Shown: positions 54,714-64,000 of the stretch, piece after piece
Position numbering within the stretch: the first letter of the stretch is position 1
How the letters are laid out: every line of letters starts with the position of its first letter
Assembly (NCBI RefSeq): GCF_001429395.1
Contig: NZ_LMJT01000001.1
Location: forward strand, 462,740 to 526,739
From: Allobosea sp. Root381
GTDB taxonomy: Bacteria; Pseudomonadota; Alphaproteobacteria; Rhizobiales; Beijerinckiaceae
Length of the DNA: 64,000 bases
Direction of reading: 5' to 3'
The notes under the pieces: model-generated
Databases searched by the model: none
The model's input: the letters and a program-made list of their open reading frames with translations, nothing else
What the model was told of the DNA's origin: nothing
Program-made: the position numbers and the translations under genes

Positions 54714-57709
54714 TTGCCGCGGCGCCCGAGCTCGCGCAGCGCCCTGGCATCGCGCGCCGTCACCTCCGGATAGGCGGGATCGGCCTCGGCAGGGTCGAAA
54801 TATTTCCACGACCGGGCGCATTTGATGCCGGCGGCCCGATGCGAAACCACGGCGACGCCCGGCACATCGGCGAGGCGGAAGGCATCAGTCGGCCCCTCCC
54901 CGTTCTCGACCCTGATGCCGGAGGTGATGCTGATTTCGGCGAGGTCGACGCCGGACAGTGCCGCCAGGAGATCGACATCGCTGACGAAGACCTGCGGCGC
55001 AGCCTCGAGCGAGGAGCCGACGCGCTTGGCGGCACGTTCGAGTTCGAGCGCGCCGGTGACGACACGGCGGACCTTGCGGATCTTGCTCCAGCGCTCGGCC
55101 AGTTCCGGATCGAGCCAAGCGGCCGGCGCCTCGGCGAAGCGCTCTAGATGGACCGAGCCCTCGCCGGTCTTCTGATCCGGATAGCGCTCCAGCCAGGCCT
55201 CTTCGGCAGTGAAGACCAGGATCGGCGCGAGCCAGGTCGTCAGGCAGCGGAAGAGATGGTCGACGACGGTGAGCGCGCTGCGGCGGACATGGCTGGAGCG
55301 CGGATCGCAATAGAGCGCGTCCTTGCGGACGTCGAAATAGAAGGCCGAAAGCTCGGTGTTCATGAACTGCGACAGCAGTGTCACGACCTTCTTGTAGTCG
55401 TAGGTGCGATAGGCCTCCTCGACCTGCGGGCCGAGTTCGGCCAGCCGGTGCAGCATCAGCCGCTCCAGCTCCGGCATGGTCTGCGGCGAGGCGACGCGGA
55501 TGTCCTCGTCGAAATGAGCGAGCGTGCCGAGCATCCAGCGCATCGTGTTGCGCAGCTTGCGATAGGTCTCGACGAAGGTCTTCAGGATCTCCTTGCCGAT
55601 GCGCAGATCGTCGGAATAGTCGGCCGCGGCGACCCAGAGGCGCAGGATGTCGGCGCCGGAGTCCTTGATGATGTCCTGCGGGGCCGTGACGTTGCCCTTC
55701 GACTTCGACATCTTCTCGCCCTTCTCGTCCAGGCAGAAGCCATGGGTGAGGACGATGTCGTAGGGCGCGCGGCCGCGCGTGCCGCAGCTTTCCAGTAGGC
55801 TCGAATGGAACCAGCCGCGATGCTGGTCGGAGCCTTCGAGATACATCACCTTGTCGCGGCCGCCATCGACGACGCGCCGCGTCGCGAGATCGGCGCGCTT
55901 CTCCAGGGTGAAGGCGTGGGTGGAGCCTGAATCGAACCAGACGTCGAGCACGTCGGTGACGCGCTCGTACTTGGTCGGATCATAGCCATGCGGCTTGAGG
56001 AAGCGGGCGCCATCGGTGTCGGTGAACCAGGCGTCGGCGCCTTCGGCCTCGAAGGCCTCGGCAATCGCGGCGTTGACCTTGGCGTCGACGAGGATCGCCT
56101 TCGTCTCCTTCTCGACGAAGACGGTGATCGGCACGCCCCAGGCGCGCTGGCGCGAGACCACCCAGTCGGGCCGGTTGGCGATCATGCCGTTGATGCGGTT
56201 CTCCCCGGCGGCGGGCACCCATTCGGTGTCCTTGATCGCCTTCAGCGCGCGGTTGCGCAGCGTGTCGGCATTGCCGCCCGCGACCGGCTTCGGATCGGCC
56301 GCATCCGGGGCGCCGACGTCGCCGATCGGCTTGTCCATGGCGATGAACCATTGCGGCGTGTTGCGGAAGATCACCGGCTTCTTCGAGCGCCAGCTATGCG
56401 GATACTGATGCTTGAGGCGGCCGCGCGCGATGATGTTGCCGGCTTCGACCAGCGCCTTGATGACGACGTCGTTGGCGTTGCCCTTCTCGCCCTTGTCGGT
56501 GATGACCTGCGCACCCTCGAAGCCCGGCGCATCCTTGGTGAAGCGGCCATCGGCATCGACGGTGTAGGGGATGCGGGTCTCGATGCCGCGCTCGGCCAGC
56601 TTGCGGCCATTCGCCATCCAGACGTCGAAGTCCTCGCGGCCATGGCCCGGCGCGGTGTGGACGAAACCGGTACCGGCATCGTCCGTGACATGATCGCCGT
56701 CGAGCAGGGGCACGTCGAAGCCATAGCCCTGGCCGCGCAGCGGATGCGCGACCGTCAGCCCGGCGAGCTGATCGGCGGGCACCTCGGCAACCAGCTCGAA
56801 GCTATCGACCTTGGCGGCCTTGAAGACGCTTTCGGCAAGGTTCTTGGCGAGGACATAGCTCGCTCCGAGCTTCGCCCAATTGTTCTCCGGCGCTGCCGTG
56901 ACACGGTAGAGGCCGTAGGCGATCCTGTTGTGGAACGAGATCGCGCGGTTGCCCGGAATCGTCCAGGGCGTGGTCGTCCAGATGACGATGGAAGCACCGG
57001 CGAGCGGCCCCTGCCCGTCAAGCACCGGGAACGCGACATGGATGGTATCGCTCGTATGTTCCTCGTACTCGACCTCGGCCTCGGCCAGCGCGGTCTTCTC
57101 GACCACTGACCACATCACCGGCTTGGAGCCGCGATAGAGCTGGCCGGTCTCGGCGAATTTCATGATCTCGCGGGCGATCTGCGCTTCTGCGGGATAGGCC
57201 ATCGTCAGGTAGGGATCGTCCCAGTCGCCCTCGACACCGAGACGCTTGAACTCCTTGCGCTGGACGTCGACCCAGTGCTCGGCGAAGGAGCGGCATTCCT
57301 TGCGGAACTCGACGACATCAACGTCGTCCTTGTTCAGCCCCTTGGCGCGATATTGCTCCTCGATCTTCCACTCGATCGGCAGGCCGTGGCAGTCCCAGCC
57401 CGGCACGTAGTTGGAGTCGTAGCCGAGCATCTGCTGCGAACGGGTGACGAGGTCCTTGAGGACCTTGTTCAGCGCGTGGCCGATATGGATGTTGCCGTTG
57501 GCATAGGGAGGGCCGTCATGCAGGACGAAGCGGTCGCGACCCTGGCCGGCCTCGCGCAGCTTGCGGTAGAGGTCGATCTTGGCCCAGCGCGCGAGCAGCT
57601 CGGGCTCGCGCTGCGGCAGGCCGGCGCGCATCGGGAACTCGGTCTGCGGCAGGAACAGCGTCTGAGAATAGTCGACGGCTTCGGTCTTTTCGGCGTGCTT
57701 GTCGGTCAT
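54710..57709 (-). CDS. ileS: Isoleucine-tRNA ligase
   Basis: A 999-residue class I synthetase. HIGH is at 75-78 ([12 protein letters not shown]) and KMSKS at 666-670 ([13 protein letters not shown]). The editing domain and the anticodon-binding domain are present. At the C-terminus the zinc-finger region reads [20 protein letters not shown], keeping only one of the usual cysteines, as in several other alphaproteobacteria. Coupled to lspA downstream. Confidence 0.97.
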   Translation of the reverse strand: MTDKHAEKTEAVDYSQTLFLPQTEFPMRAGLPQREPELLARWAKIDLYRKLREAGQGRDRFVLHDGPPYANGNIHIGHALNKVLKDLVTRSQQMLGYDSNYVPGWDCHGLPIEWKIEEQYRAKGLNKDDVDVVEFRKECRSFAEHWVDVQRKEFKRLGVEGDWDDPYLTMAYPAEAQIAREIMKFAETGQLYRGSKPVMWSVVEKTALAEAEVEYEEHTSDTIHVAFPVLDGQGPLAGASIVIWTTTPWTIPGNRAISFHNRIAYGLYRVTAAPENNWAKLGASYVLAKNLAESVFKAAKVDSFELVAEVPADQLAGLTVAHPLRGQGYGFDVPLLDGDHVTDDAGTGFVHTAPGHGREDFDVWMANGRKLAERGIETRIPYTVDADGRFTKDAPGFEGAQVITDKGEKGNANDVVIKALVEAGNIIARGRLKHQYPHSWRSKKPVIFRNTPQWFIAMDKPIGDVGAPDAADPKPVAGGNADTLRNRALKAIKDTEWVPAAGENRINGMIANRPDWVVSRQRAWGVPITVFVEKETKAILVDAKVNAAIAEAFEAEGADAWFTDTDGARFLKPHGYDPTKYERVTDVLDVWFDSGSTHAFTLEKRADLATRRVVDGGRDKVMYLEGSDQHRGWFHSSLLESCGTRGRAPYDIVLTHGFCLDEKGEKMSKSKGNVTAPQDIIKDSGADILRLWVAAADYSDDLRIGKEILKTFVETYRKLRNTMRWMLGTLAHFDEDIRVASPQTMPELERLMLHRLAELGPQVEEAYRTYDYKKVVTLLSQFMNTELSAFYFDVRKDALYCDPRSSHVRRSALTVVDHLFRCLTTWLAPILVFTAEEAWLERYPDQKTGEGSVHLERFAEAPAAWLDPELAERWSKIRKVRRVVTGALELERAAKRVGSSLEAAPQVFVSDVDLLAALSGVDLAEISITSGIRVENGEGPTDAFRLADVPGVAVVSHRAAGIKCARSWKYFDPAEADPAYPEVTARDARALRELGRRGK

Positions 57710-57916
57710 GGTCCGGCTCGGGCAATGCGGATGAGCCTGCCATGGTTGCCTGGCTTGGCGCCGATCCGCTGAGTAAATCAGGAGAAGCGATCGTCACCCG
57801 GCTTGCGCAAGCGCCCACGCATCAGCGCAGGGCGGCAGCCGGGCCCGTAATTCGCCGGAAAACATCGATGATCTGGGCGCAAAAGGCGAGCATGAGCGGC
57901 TTCTAGCAGGCGCGCG

Positions 57917-58888
57917 TTACGGAAGGAAGTGCGGCGTGCCGGCCAGGATGTCGCGAGCCGCCAGGCTGTCGGCGTCCATCTGCACGATCAGGGCCTCGAG
58001 GCTATCGAACTTCGCCTCGCCGCGCAGCCAGGCGACGAAGGCGACATCGATCTTCCTGCCATAGAGGTCGCCCGCGAAATCGAAGACGAAGGTTTCCAGC
58101 CGCGGCGCGCCGTCGTCGAAGGTCGGGCGGCTGCCGAAGCTGGCGACGGCGTCATGCCAGACGGCGTCGATCCGCACTCGCACCGCATAGATGCCGTGAC
58201 GCAGGCGGCAATCGCGGGGCAGATGCATGTTGGCCGTGGGATAGCCGAGATCGCGCCCGCGCTTGTCGCCATGGGCGACGGCGCCACGCACGAACCAGGG
58301 CCGGCCGAGGAATTCGGCGGCGCGGGCGACGTCGCCCTGCTCCAGCGCTGCGCGGATCAGCGTCGAGGAGACGGGCTCGCCATGCCAGGAATAGGGCGGC
58401 ACGACCGCGACCGGCACGCCGGCGCGCATCGCGCGCGCCTCGAGCATTTCCGGCGAACCGCTGCGGCCCTGGCCGAAATGGAAGTCGTAGCCGCAGACCA
58501 GCCCGCCCGCTCCGAGACGGCCCAGCAGGAGATCGTCGATGAAGGCCTCGGCATGGATCGCGGCGATGTCGCGGTCGAAGGGCAGCACGAAGGTCAGGGG
58601 CAGCCCCTGCCCGGCAAGAAGCTCGGCCTTCACCACGGGCGGCGTCAGCCGGAAGACCGGCTGCTCAGGGCGGAAGACGCTGCGCGGATGCGGTTCGAAT
58701 GTCAGCGCCGCGGCCCGCGCGCCGCGCTGCGACGCCATCTCGCGGGCGACGCGGGCGAGCTCGGCATGGCCGCGATGCACGCCGTCGAAATTGCCGAGCG
58801 CGATCACCGCGCCGCGCAGGGCGGCAGGCAGCGGCTTGTCGAGGTCGAGCACGAAGGTCGAATGCGCGTCTGCGGTGGTGGAGGTCAT
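57917..58888 (-). CDS. ribF: Bifunctional riboflavin kinase/FAD synthetase
   Basis: A 323-residue enzyme making FMN and FAD. The N-terminal nucleotidyltransferase has IALGNFDGVHRGHAEL, and SSTLIRAALEQGDV near its end. The C-terminal riboflavin kinase has RGRDLGYPTANMHLP. Start 58888 is chosen over 58936 by the family N-terminus, but no strong ribosome binding site is visible. Upstream of ileS on the same strand, with 207 bases between that hold nothing I recognise. Confidence 0.95.
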   Translation of the reverse strand: MTSTTADAHSTFVLDLDKPLPAALRGAVIALGNFDGVHRGHAELARVAREMASQRGARAAALTFEPHPRSVFRPEQPVFRLTPPVVKAELLAGQGLPLTFVLPFDRDIAAIHAEAFIDDLLLGRLGAGGLVCGYDFHFGQGRSGSPEMLEARAMRAGVPVAVVPPYSWHGEPVSSTLIRAALEQGDVARAAEFLGRPWFVRGAVAHGDKRGRDLGYPTANMHLPRDCRLRHGIYAVRVRIDAVWHDAVASFGSRPTFDDGAPRLETFVFDFAGDLYGRKIDVAFVAWLRGEAKFDSLEALIVQMDADSLAARDILAGTPHFLP

Positions 58889-58971
58889 CGAGCAGGAAGG
58901 TCCGGGCGCCCGGCAGCCGCCGGACAGCCCCGTCATTGGCCAGACGCGGCGGAGGCGTCAAGCCGGCCGGG

Positions 58972-59415
58972 TCAAGCGGCGGGGCGCGCCGGCGGCATGG
59001 CGACCCAGGCCTCTCCCTCCAGAACCGGCTTGCCGTCGACCAGGCACTCGCAGAACAGCCGGACGCGGCGGCGCTCGGCCACCAGCTCGGCGACCTCGAC
59101 CCGGGCGGTGACGACATCGCCGATCTTGACTGGCGCCAGGAAGGTCAGGGTCTGCGAGAGATAGACGGCGCCCGGCCCGGGCAGGCGCGTGCCGAGCAGG
59201 GCCGAGACCAGGCTTGCGGTCAGCATGCCATGGGCGATGCGCTGGCCGAATTTCGTGCCCGCGGCATAGCGATCGCAAAGATGGATCGGGTTCGCATCGC
59301 CGGAGAGGTCGGCGAAGAGCGAGACGTCGCGTTCCATCACCGTGCGCATCAGGCTTTCGCTCTGACCGAGGACGAGGTCCTCGAAAGCGTGGACGGTATA
59401 GAGAGCGTCGTTCAT
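58972..59415 (-). CDS. MaoC family (R)-specific enoyl-CoA hydratase-like protein
   Basis: A 147-residue hot-dog-fold protein. The hydratase motif SLFADLSGDANPIHLCDRYA contains the catalytic Asp and His, and IAHGMLTASLVSALLGTRLP follows, as in PhaJ. It would hydrate trans-2-enoyl-CoA to (R)-3-hydroxyacyl-CoA, linking beta-oxidation to polyhydroxyalkanoate or to other acyl pathways. Start 59415 is preferred to 59490. It lies 83 bases before ribF on the same strand and is divergent from the CheY gene. Confidence 0.92.
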   Translation of the reverse strand: MNDALYTVHAFEDLVLGQSESLMRTVMERDVSLFADLSGDANPIHLCDRYAAGTKFGQRIAHGMLTASLVSALLGTRLPGPGAVYLSQTLTFLAPVKIGDVVTARVEVAELVAERRRVRLFCECLVDGKPVLEGEAWVAMPPARPAA

Positions 59416-59677
59416 GGGGCTTGCCTTCGCCACGGGCGCGACATCGAGAGTTCTCGGCCCGGCTCGATCTGTCCTGACCAAGAGTCGCATAATGGCGGCG
59501 GGCCGGCCATTGGACTTTCGTGCTGCACTGCAAAAAACACTTACGCTGGGTCAGTCCGGTATCGAATTAACCGCTTTGAAAGCCGGGGGCGCTATCAGGC
59601 GATCGATAGCCGCTGCCCCGGCAGGGGCGGCGCGGCGCGGGTTGCCCGACGCCGTAATCTCTGCCTGGAGCAACGCA

Positions 59678-60061
59678 ATGGCTCTCGACCCGTCCATGCC
59701 CATCCTCGTGGTCGACGACTACCAGACCATGGTCCGGATCATCCGCAACCTGCTGAAGCAGCTTGGCTTCGAGAATGTCGACGATGCCTCGGACGGGCAG
59801 GCTGCGATCGCCAAGATGCGCGGCAAGCAGTACGGGCTCGTAATCTCCGACTGGAACATGGAGCCGATGACGGGCTTCGAGCTGCTGCGGCGCGTGCGCG
59901 AGGAGGATGCCCTCGCCAGCACGCCCTTCATCATGGTCACGGCCGAATCCAAGACCGAGAACGTCATCGCCGCCAAGAAGGCCGGGGTGAACAACTACAT
60001 CGTCAAGCCGTTCAACGCCCAGACGCTGAAGACGAAGATCGAGTCCGTCTGCGCTGCCTGA
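59678..60061 (+). CDS. CheY-like single-domain response regulator
   Basis: A 127-residue receiver domain. D13/D14 form the acidic pair, D58 in LVISDWNMEPMTG is the phosphorylation site, with T88 and K110 completing the set. The start MALDPSMPILVVDDYQTMVR and GGAG seven bases upstream support ATG 59678. No kinase or other chemotaxis gene is in the window. It resembles alphaproteobacterial CheY1, but the sequence alone cannot show which kinase phosphorylates it. Confidence 0.93.
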   Translation: MALDPSMPILVVDDYQTMVRIIRNLLKQLGFENVDDASDGQAAIAKMRGKQYGLVISDWNMEPMTGFELLRRVREEDALASTPFIMVTAESKTENVIAAKKAGVNNYIVKPFNAQTLKTKIESVCAA

Positions 60062-60073
60062 GCGCCTTACGGC

Positions 60074-60943
60074 TCACCACACCAGATGCGGCAACGCATA
60101 GGCCGGGCGGTGGCTCTGCCGTCCGAACCAGCCGTGCCGCTCGTCCCAGGATGCCTCCATCAGGTCCTGGGCATGGATGCCCGCCAGCACCATGATGCCG
60201 GTCGCGCCGAAGGCATCGGCGCCGGCGATATCGGTGCGGATCGCGTCGCCGATGGCGCATATACGGTCCCGCGCAATCGGAACGCCACGCTTGCCCTCGG
60301 CCAGCGCCAGCGCCGCCTCGTAGATCGGCCGGTGAGGCTTGCCGGCATAGACCGCCTTGCCGCCCAATTCCTCATAGGCCAGCGCGACCGAGCCGGCGCA
60401 GGGCACGATGCGGCCACCGCGCTCGACCACCAGATCGGGATTGGCGCAGATCATCTCGAGGCCGCGCGCCGCGAAGCCGGCCAGCAGCCCGGAATAGGTT
60501 TCGGCCGTGTCCTTCTCGTCGTCGAACAGGCCGGTGCAGAGCACGTAGTCCGCCTCATCCGGTCCGGCCTCGGGCGCATCGAGCCCCGCGATCAGCGGCA
60601 GGTCGCGATCGGGGCCGAGCCGGAACATCGGCCGGCCGGCGCGCGCCTGAATCAGGGCGCGGCAGACATCGCCGGAGGTCACGATCGCGTCCCAGGCCGC
60701 TTGCGGAACGCCGAGGCCGGCGAGCTGGCGCTCGATCGCGGCGCTCGGGCGCGGCGCGTTGGTGACGAGCACCACGGTGGTGCCGCGTGCGCGCATCGCG
60801 ACCAGCGCCTCGACCGCCCCGGCGAAGGGCGCGACGCCGTTATGGACGACACCCCAGACATCGCAGAGGCACAGATCGAAGCGATCGGCGATCTCGGAAT
60901 AGCCCGGAAGGGGCCGGGTGGTGGCGATCTCGGATGGCGGCAA
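60074..60943 (-). CDS. TIGR01459 family HAD-type hydrolase
   Basis: A 289-residue HAD hydrolase of the NagD/PGP-like IIA subclass. The nucleophile region is LCLCDVWGVVHNGVAPF, followed by VLVTNAPRPS, and the acidic motif AIGDAIRTDIAGADAFGATG. The TIGR01459 family is restricted to alphaproteobacteria and its substrate is unknown. It is convergent with the CheY gene with 12 bases between. Confidence 0.92.
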   Translation of the reverse strand: MPPSEIATTRPLPGYSEIADRFDLCLCDVWGVVHNGVAPFAGAVEALVAMRARGTTVVLVTNAPRPSAAIERQLAGLGVPQAAWDAIVTSGDVCRALIQARAGRPMFRLGPDRDLPLIAGLDAPEAGPDEADYVLCTGLFDDEKDTAETYSGLLAGFAARGLEMICANPDLVVERGGRIVPCAGSVALAYEELGGKAVYAGKPHRPIYEAALALAEGKRGVPIARDRICAIGDAIRTDIAGADAFGATGIMVLAGIHAQDLMEASWDERHGWFGRQSHRPAYALPHLVW

Positions 60944-61058
60944 GGCGTGTCACTCCCTTTGGCGGCTCGGGCGGGTGGCATCGCTCTACAGCATCGGGCG
61001 GTCCGCGGCACCCGCGGCGATGCGACGGCGCCCTGCCGGAACCGCAGGCACCATTGCT

Positions 61059-62543
61059 TCAGGCGCTGGCGCGGCGCAGGACGGAACGGAAGGAGACCCG
61101 CGCAGGCGGCGCCTCCGGGGCCGGGGGAGGCGCTGGATAGCCGATGATCTCGGCGGCGGGGCGCGGCTCCGGCAGCGGAGGGGGCGGTTCGGGCGCAGCA
61201 GCCGGGACCGGGGCGGCGGCCGGCTCCGCGAAGACATCCGGCTTGACCGGTCGAGGCGGCGAGAAGACCAGCCCCTGCCCCATCATCACGCCGAGATCGA
61301 TCATGTCGGCAACCATCGGATCGTCTTCGACCTGCTCGGCGATCAGCACGACGGAGGCGCGCGCCAGCAGCATAGAAAGATCGCCGGCGGCGATATCCGT
61401 CGCGGCATGGCCATCGGCATGCTCCATCAGCAGCGCAGCCGGCGCCTTGACGAAGCAGATGCCGCGGTCGAACAGCGCGATCGGATCGAGGCGCAAATCG
61501 ACAAGTTGGTCGAGGGCGAAGCGCACGCCATTGGCCGACATCGCGCCGAGCAGTCCCAGGCTCGTCGGGTCGAGGCCGCGGAAGACGGTCTGCGGCATCT
61601 CGACGATGAGGTGGCCGGTATGCTCGCGATATTTGTCGAGGATGCGCGACAGCGTCGCCAGCGCCTTCGACGAGTTCCAGGTCGCCTGGCTGAAATTGCA
61701 GGAGACGAAGAGCTCGCCCTCCTTCGAGCCGAGATGCCGGGCGATGGCGAGCGCGCGTGTCAGCACGAGCGCGTCGAGTGTCGGCCCGAAACCACGCTCC
61801 TCGATGATGGAGAGGAATTCATGCGGCAGCAGCAGCGTGTTCTCGTCGAGCCGCAGGCGGACCAGCGCCTCGTAGCCGCGGGTGCGCCGCTGCGGCAGCT
61901 GCACGATCGGCTGCAGATGCACCTCGACCTTGCCCTCGGACAGCGCGGTCCCGATGACGGCGGCTCGCTCGGCTGCGGCCTTATCCTCGGCCTGCCGGGC
62001 GGCCTCGGCCCGCTCGGCTGCCTGCGCGCGCAGGCGTTCCTGCCGCGCGACCTCCGGATCGATGACCGGGACGGGGGCCAGGGCAGGCACGGGCGCGGCG
62101 GCCGCGAGCCGCGACTGGACGCTCGCGAGTGCGGCATCGTGATCGGCCAAAGTCGTCGCGACCTGATGGATCAGATCGCCGAGCAGGCCGACCTCGGCCG
62201 TCAGCTCGTTGATGGCGGCACGTGCCGGAACCGCATCGGCCTCGCGCATCGGCATCTGCTCGACCCTCTGCGACAGGGAATCGATGCGGATGGCGTTGGT
62301 CGCGAGCCGGACCTTGACCTCGCCGACGGCGGCCAGAACCTGCTCGCGCTGCGCAAGACCACGGCGCTCATACAGCAGGGTCGAGCCGAATGCGCCCGCG
62401 CCGGCCAGCAGCAGGCCGAGCGCGCTGCCGAGGGGAGCCGGCATCAGAAGCATCAGGACCGCGCCCGCGGACAGCCCGGCTACGGCGCTGGCGAGGGGAT
62501 GCAGGGCATTCGGTCGGAGACGGGCCAAGGCAGCTGATCGCAC
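61059..62543 (-). CDS. Degenerate EAL-domain membrane protein, TipF-like
   Basis: A 494-residue protein. It has two N-terminal hydrophobic helices (AVAGLSAGAVLMLLMPAP and the following segment), a coiled-coil/Ala-rich linker to about residue 200, an EAL domain, and a Pro-rich C-terminus. The phosphodiesterase signature is broken: EAL is kept in GYEALVRLR, but LDDFGTG is replaced by LDQLVDL. It is therefore probably a c-di-GMP-binding or structural protein. The layout recalls Caulobacter TipF, a flagellar positioning factor. GTG 62543 is tentative; the frame is open to ATG 62711. Confidence 0.75.
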   Translation of the reverse strand: MRSAALARLRPNALHPLASAVAGLSAGAVLMLLMPAPLGSALGLLLAGAGAFGSTLLYERRGLAQREQVLAAVGEVKVRLATNAIRIDSLSQRVEQMPMREADAVPARAAINELTAEVGLLGDLIHQVATTLADHDAALASVQSRLAAAAPVPALAPVPVIDPEVARQERLRAQAAERAEAARQAEDKAAAERAAVIGTALSEGKVEVHLQPIVQLPQRRTRGYEALVRLRLDENTLLLPHEFLSIIEERGFGPTLDALVLTRALAIARHLGSKEGELFVSCNFSQATWNSSKALATLSRILDKYREHTGHLIVEMPQTVFRGLDPTSLGLLGAMSANGVRFALDQLVDLRLDPIALFDRGICFVKAPAALLMEHADGHAATDIAAGDLSMLLARASVVLIAEQVEDDPMVADMIDLGVMMGQGLVFSPPRPVKPDVFAEPAAAPVPAAAPEPPPPLPEPRPAAEIIGYPAPPPAPEAPPARVSFRSVLRRASA

Positions 62544-62617
62544 GGCAAGGTTGATCGGACGGGAGGGCGAATCACACCACTTTGGCGAGAGTACCCTTGC
62601 GCCAGGCTGCAAGCGAG

Positions 62618-62648
62618 GATTTGCGCATGCTCGGCATGCGCGAAAATC
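62618..62648. repeat. Palindrome upstream of the degenerate-EAL gene
   Basis: GCGCATGC and GCATGCGC (62623-62641) pair across TCG, extended by GATTT/AAAATC with a small bulge. It is in the 62544-62889 gap, between the TPR gene and the EAL gene. No gene or other feature is recognised there except a CCGGAATGACGG repeat scrap near 62813. Confidence 0.5.
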
Positions 62649-62889
62649 CCTGGACCAGACCGGACGTGCATTTCCCGGCCTTGGAGCCCGCCTGGAAACG
62701 CGCGCCCTCATCCTGAAAGACTGGCCTGAATCAAATCGCGCAATCCCAAGAATCTGCGACGGCCTGTCAACAAGCTCGCCGTCTTCCGACAGGCCGCGCC
62801 GGCGGCGCCGCTCCGGAATGACGGCGTGGGGATGAAGAAGCCCGAAGGGCTGTCTGAAAGGATGAGGGCTGGGGAAATTGCGGCCGGCC

Positions 62890-64000
62890 TCAGGGGGGCG
62901 CCAGGGCGATATCGGCGACGAGCCGATCGACCACCTCCGGGCGGAAGCCCCTACGCATCATCCAGAGCCGGGGATCGATCGCGAAGAGCGGGAAGTTCTT
63001 CCCCAGCGCCATGACGGCCTCGGCCTTTTCGGCCTCGTTGCCAGCCTGGGCAGCGAGCAAGGCCCGGCCAAGCAGGGCGTAGACGTCGTCCCCCGCTGCC
63101 AGAAAGGCGCCGTAGCTCTGCGAAACCTGTTTGTCACCAAGCAGATAGGCGCCGAGCAGGGCGTAGAAATCATAGGCGGGCGGGCGCCCGGCGCTGAGCT
63201 CGATCGCGCGCTGCATGAGCTGCAACCCTTCCGCCGGCCGGTTGATCTGGATGTAGCGCGCGCCGAGCGCGGCCTTGATGTCCGAGTCGTAGGGGTTGAG
63301 GACCAGAGCGCTCTGCCCGGCCTTGATCGCCTCCTCCGTCGCGCCGCGCGCGAACAGGACGTCCATCATGACCTGCTGGGCCCGCCCGCTCGAGGGCGCC
63401 AGCCGGACCGCTGTCAGGGCTGCGGCCAGCGCCCGGTCCAGCGGCGGACCCGGCAGCGGATTGAGCCCGCTGCTGTATTCGCCCAAAGCGAGGAAGGCGA
63501 GCTGCACCCAGGCCGGGAAGAAGGTTGGATCCCGATCAACCAGTTCCTCGAGGCATTTGCGCGCCGCGAGATGGTCCTCGGGCTTCAGCGTACGGCGGAC
63601 ATCGATCGCCTGATAGAGGCAGCGCATCGTCCCGGGCTGCGCGTATTGGCGGATATCGGCGTGGATGATGCCGAAGGGCTCGGCCAGCCGGATCGCCACG
63701 CGCCGGGCGAGCTCGGGCAGATCGCCGTCCTCGGCGCTCAGCGCCCGCGACGAGGAGGACGACCAGACGATTCGGCCGTCGCGAACCGAACGGAGCCGCC
63801 CGAAGCTCTCGAGCGTGCCGTCGATCGCCTGGGCCGTCATCTCGAAGACGTAGTCTGCATCGGCGGGCGCGGCCTCGCCGGCGGGCGGCGCCTTGACGGT
63901 GAGGAGGTCGTCGAACCTGGTCAACGCATCGACGAGGAAGCGCGAGAACCGCTGCGCGAGCGCGCCGAGCTTCGGATCGGCCGAAAGTTCCGGAAGCAGG
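62890..64000 (-). CDS. TPR protein, partial (5' end beyond the window)
   Basis: The frame is open to the last base, so the N-terminus is missing; at least 370 residues are present. The upstream part reads ALAQRFSRFLVDALTRFDDL, then GRLRSVRDGRIVWSSSSSR, which resembles the region following the winged-helix or cyclase domain in CadC-like and adenylate-cyclase-type TPR regulators. Repeated TPR helices follow (RPAEGLQLMQRAIELSAGR). It probably ends a signalling or regulatory protein. Identity cannot be fixed without the missing part. Confidence 0.75.
   Translation of the reverse strand, partial: LLPELSADPKLGALAQRFSRFLVDALTRFDDLLTVKAPPAGEAAPADADYVFEMTAQAIDGTLESFGRLRSVRDGRIVWSSSSSRALSAEDGDLPELARRVAIRLAEPFGIIHADIRQYAQPGTMRCLYQAIDVRRTLKPEDHLAARKCLEELVDRDPTFFPAWVQLAFLALGEYSSGLNPLPGPPLDRALAAALTAVRLAPSSGRAQQVMMDVLFARGATEEAIKAGQSALVLNPYDSDIKAALGARYIQINRPAEGLQLMQRAIELSAGRPPAYDFYALLGAYLLGDKQVSQSYGAFLAAGDDVYALLGRALLAAQAGNEAEKAEAVMALGKNFPLFAIDPRLWMMRRGFRPEVVDRLVADIALAPP

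Noticed and set aside
57710..57916. FMN riboswitch near ribF
   Set aside because: The gap lies downstream of ribF, and no FMN-aptamer conserved segments were recognised there or upstream of 58888.
58690..58720. Possible tRNA T-arm (GGTTCGAAT) inside ribF
   Set aside because: No acceptor stem, D-arm or anticodon arm around it; it is coding sequence.

Overview
The window is a GC-rich stretch of an alphaproteobacterial chromosome. Gene content and order point to Hyphomicrobiales (Rhizobiales): ispH-thrB-rnhA; cysQ-DUF4170-DUF374-waaA-lpxK facing DUF2093; tadA-rluB-type synthase-rsmD; mutL; an M16 pair with lspA-ileS-ribF; TIGR01459 HAD; plant-type gshA; DUF1127. The dispersed palindromic repeats look like those I associate with Bosea or Bradyrhizobium relatives, but the genus is a guess. 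I saw no phage, insertion sequence, CRISPR array, rRNA or tRNA. This is mostly core chromosome with small accessory insertions.

Layout. 0-5 kb: DUF983 and SURF1 (cytochrome oxidase assembly), threonine synthase, an M16 processing peptidase and a RimJ-like acetyltransferase, nearly all in overlapping frames. 5-8 kb: a membrane PAS-GGDEF-EAL protein. 8-12 kb: YqgE, a DsbD-alpha-like periplasmic protein, a 1-Cys peroxiredoxin, then an AT-rich gap with an unrecognised alpha/beta hydrolase and a GNAT. 12-16 kb, minus strand: ispH-thrB-rnhA followed by GAF-GGDEF-PilZ. 16-20 kb: MATE transporter, DUF937 protein, DUF1127 protein divergent from a LysR regulator, and a lone Flp pilin. 20-24 kb: gshA, a YbdK-like ligase and rsmE. 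24-31 kb: ubiA, then the Kdo/lipid A operon. 31-38 kb: xseA and purD facing apart, an orphan VapB-like protein, a fluoroacetate-dehalogenase-type hydrolase, a HAD dehalogenase and a patatin.

38-45 kb: ArsR-like regulator, TauE transporter, small secreted proteins, tadA, a pseudouridine synthase with very long disordered tails, and rsmD. 45.4-48.6 kb looks like an accessory block inserted between rsmD and mutL. It holds a SugE/Gdx exporter under what I read as a complete guanidine-II riboswitch, a solitary atpB, and an EamA transporter. 48.6-64 kb: mutL, a two-gene M16 module, lspA-ileS, ribF, a MaoC hydratase, a CheY-type regulator, TIGR01459 HAD, a degenerate TipF-like EAL protein, and a TPR protein cut by the window edge.

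Functional themes: envelope biogenesis (Kdo transferase, lipid A 4'-kinase, lipoprotein signal peptidase); c-di-GMP signalling (three proteins: one probably a phosphodiesterase, one probably a cyclase, one probably only a sensor); thiol/redox control (glutathione synthesis, peroxiredoxin, DsbD-alpha); detoxification (guanidinium export, defluorination). The best candidates for follow-up are the riboswitch-sugE unit, the dehalogenase pair with its coupled antitoxin-fold gene, the orphan atpB, and the AT-rich hydrolase locus. All function calls come from reading sequence; no database search was run.
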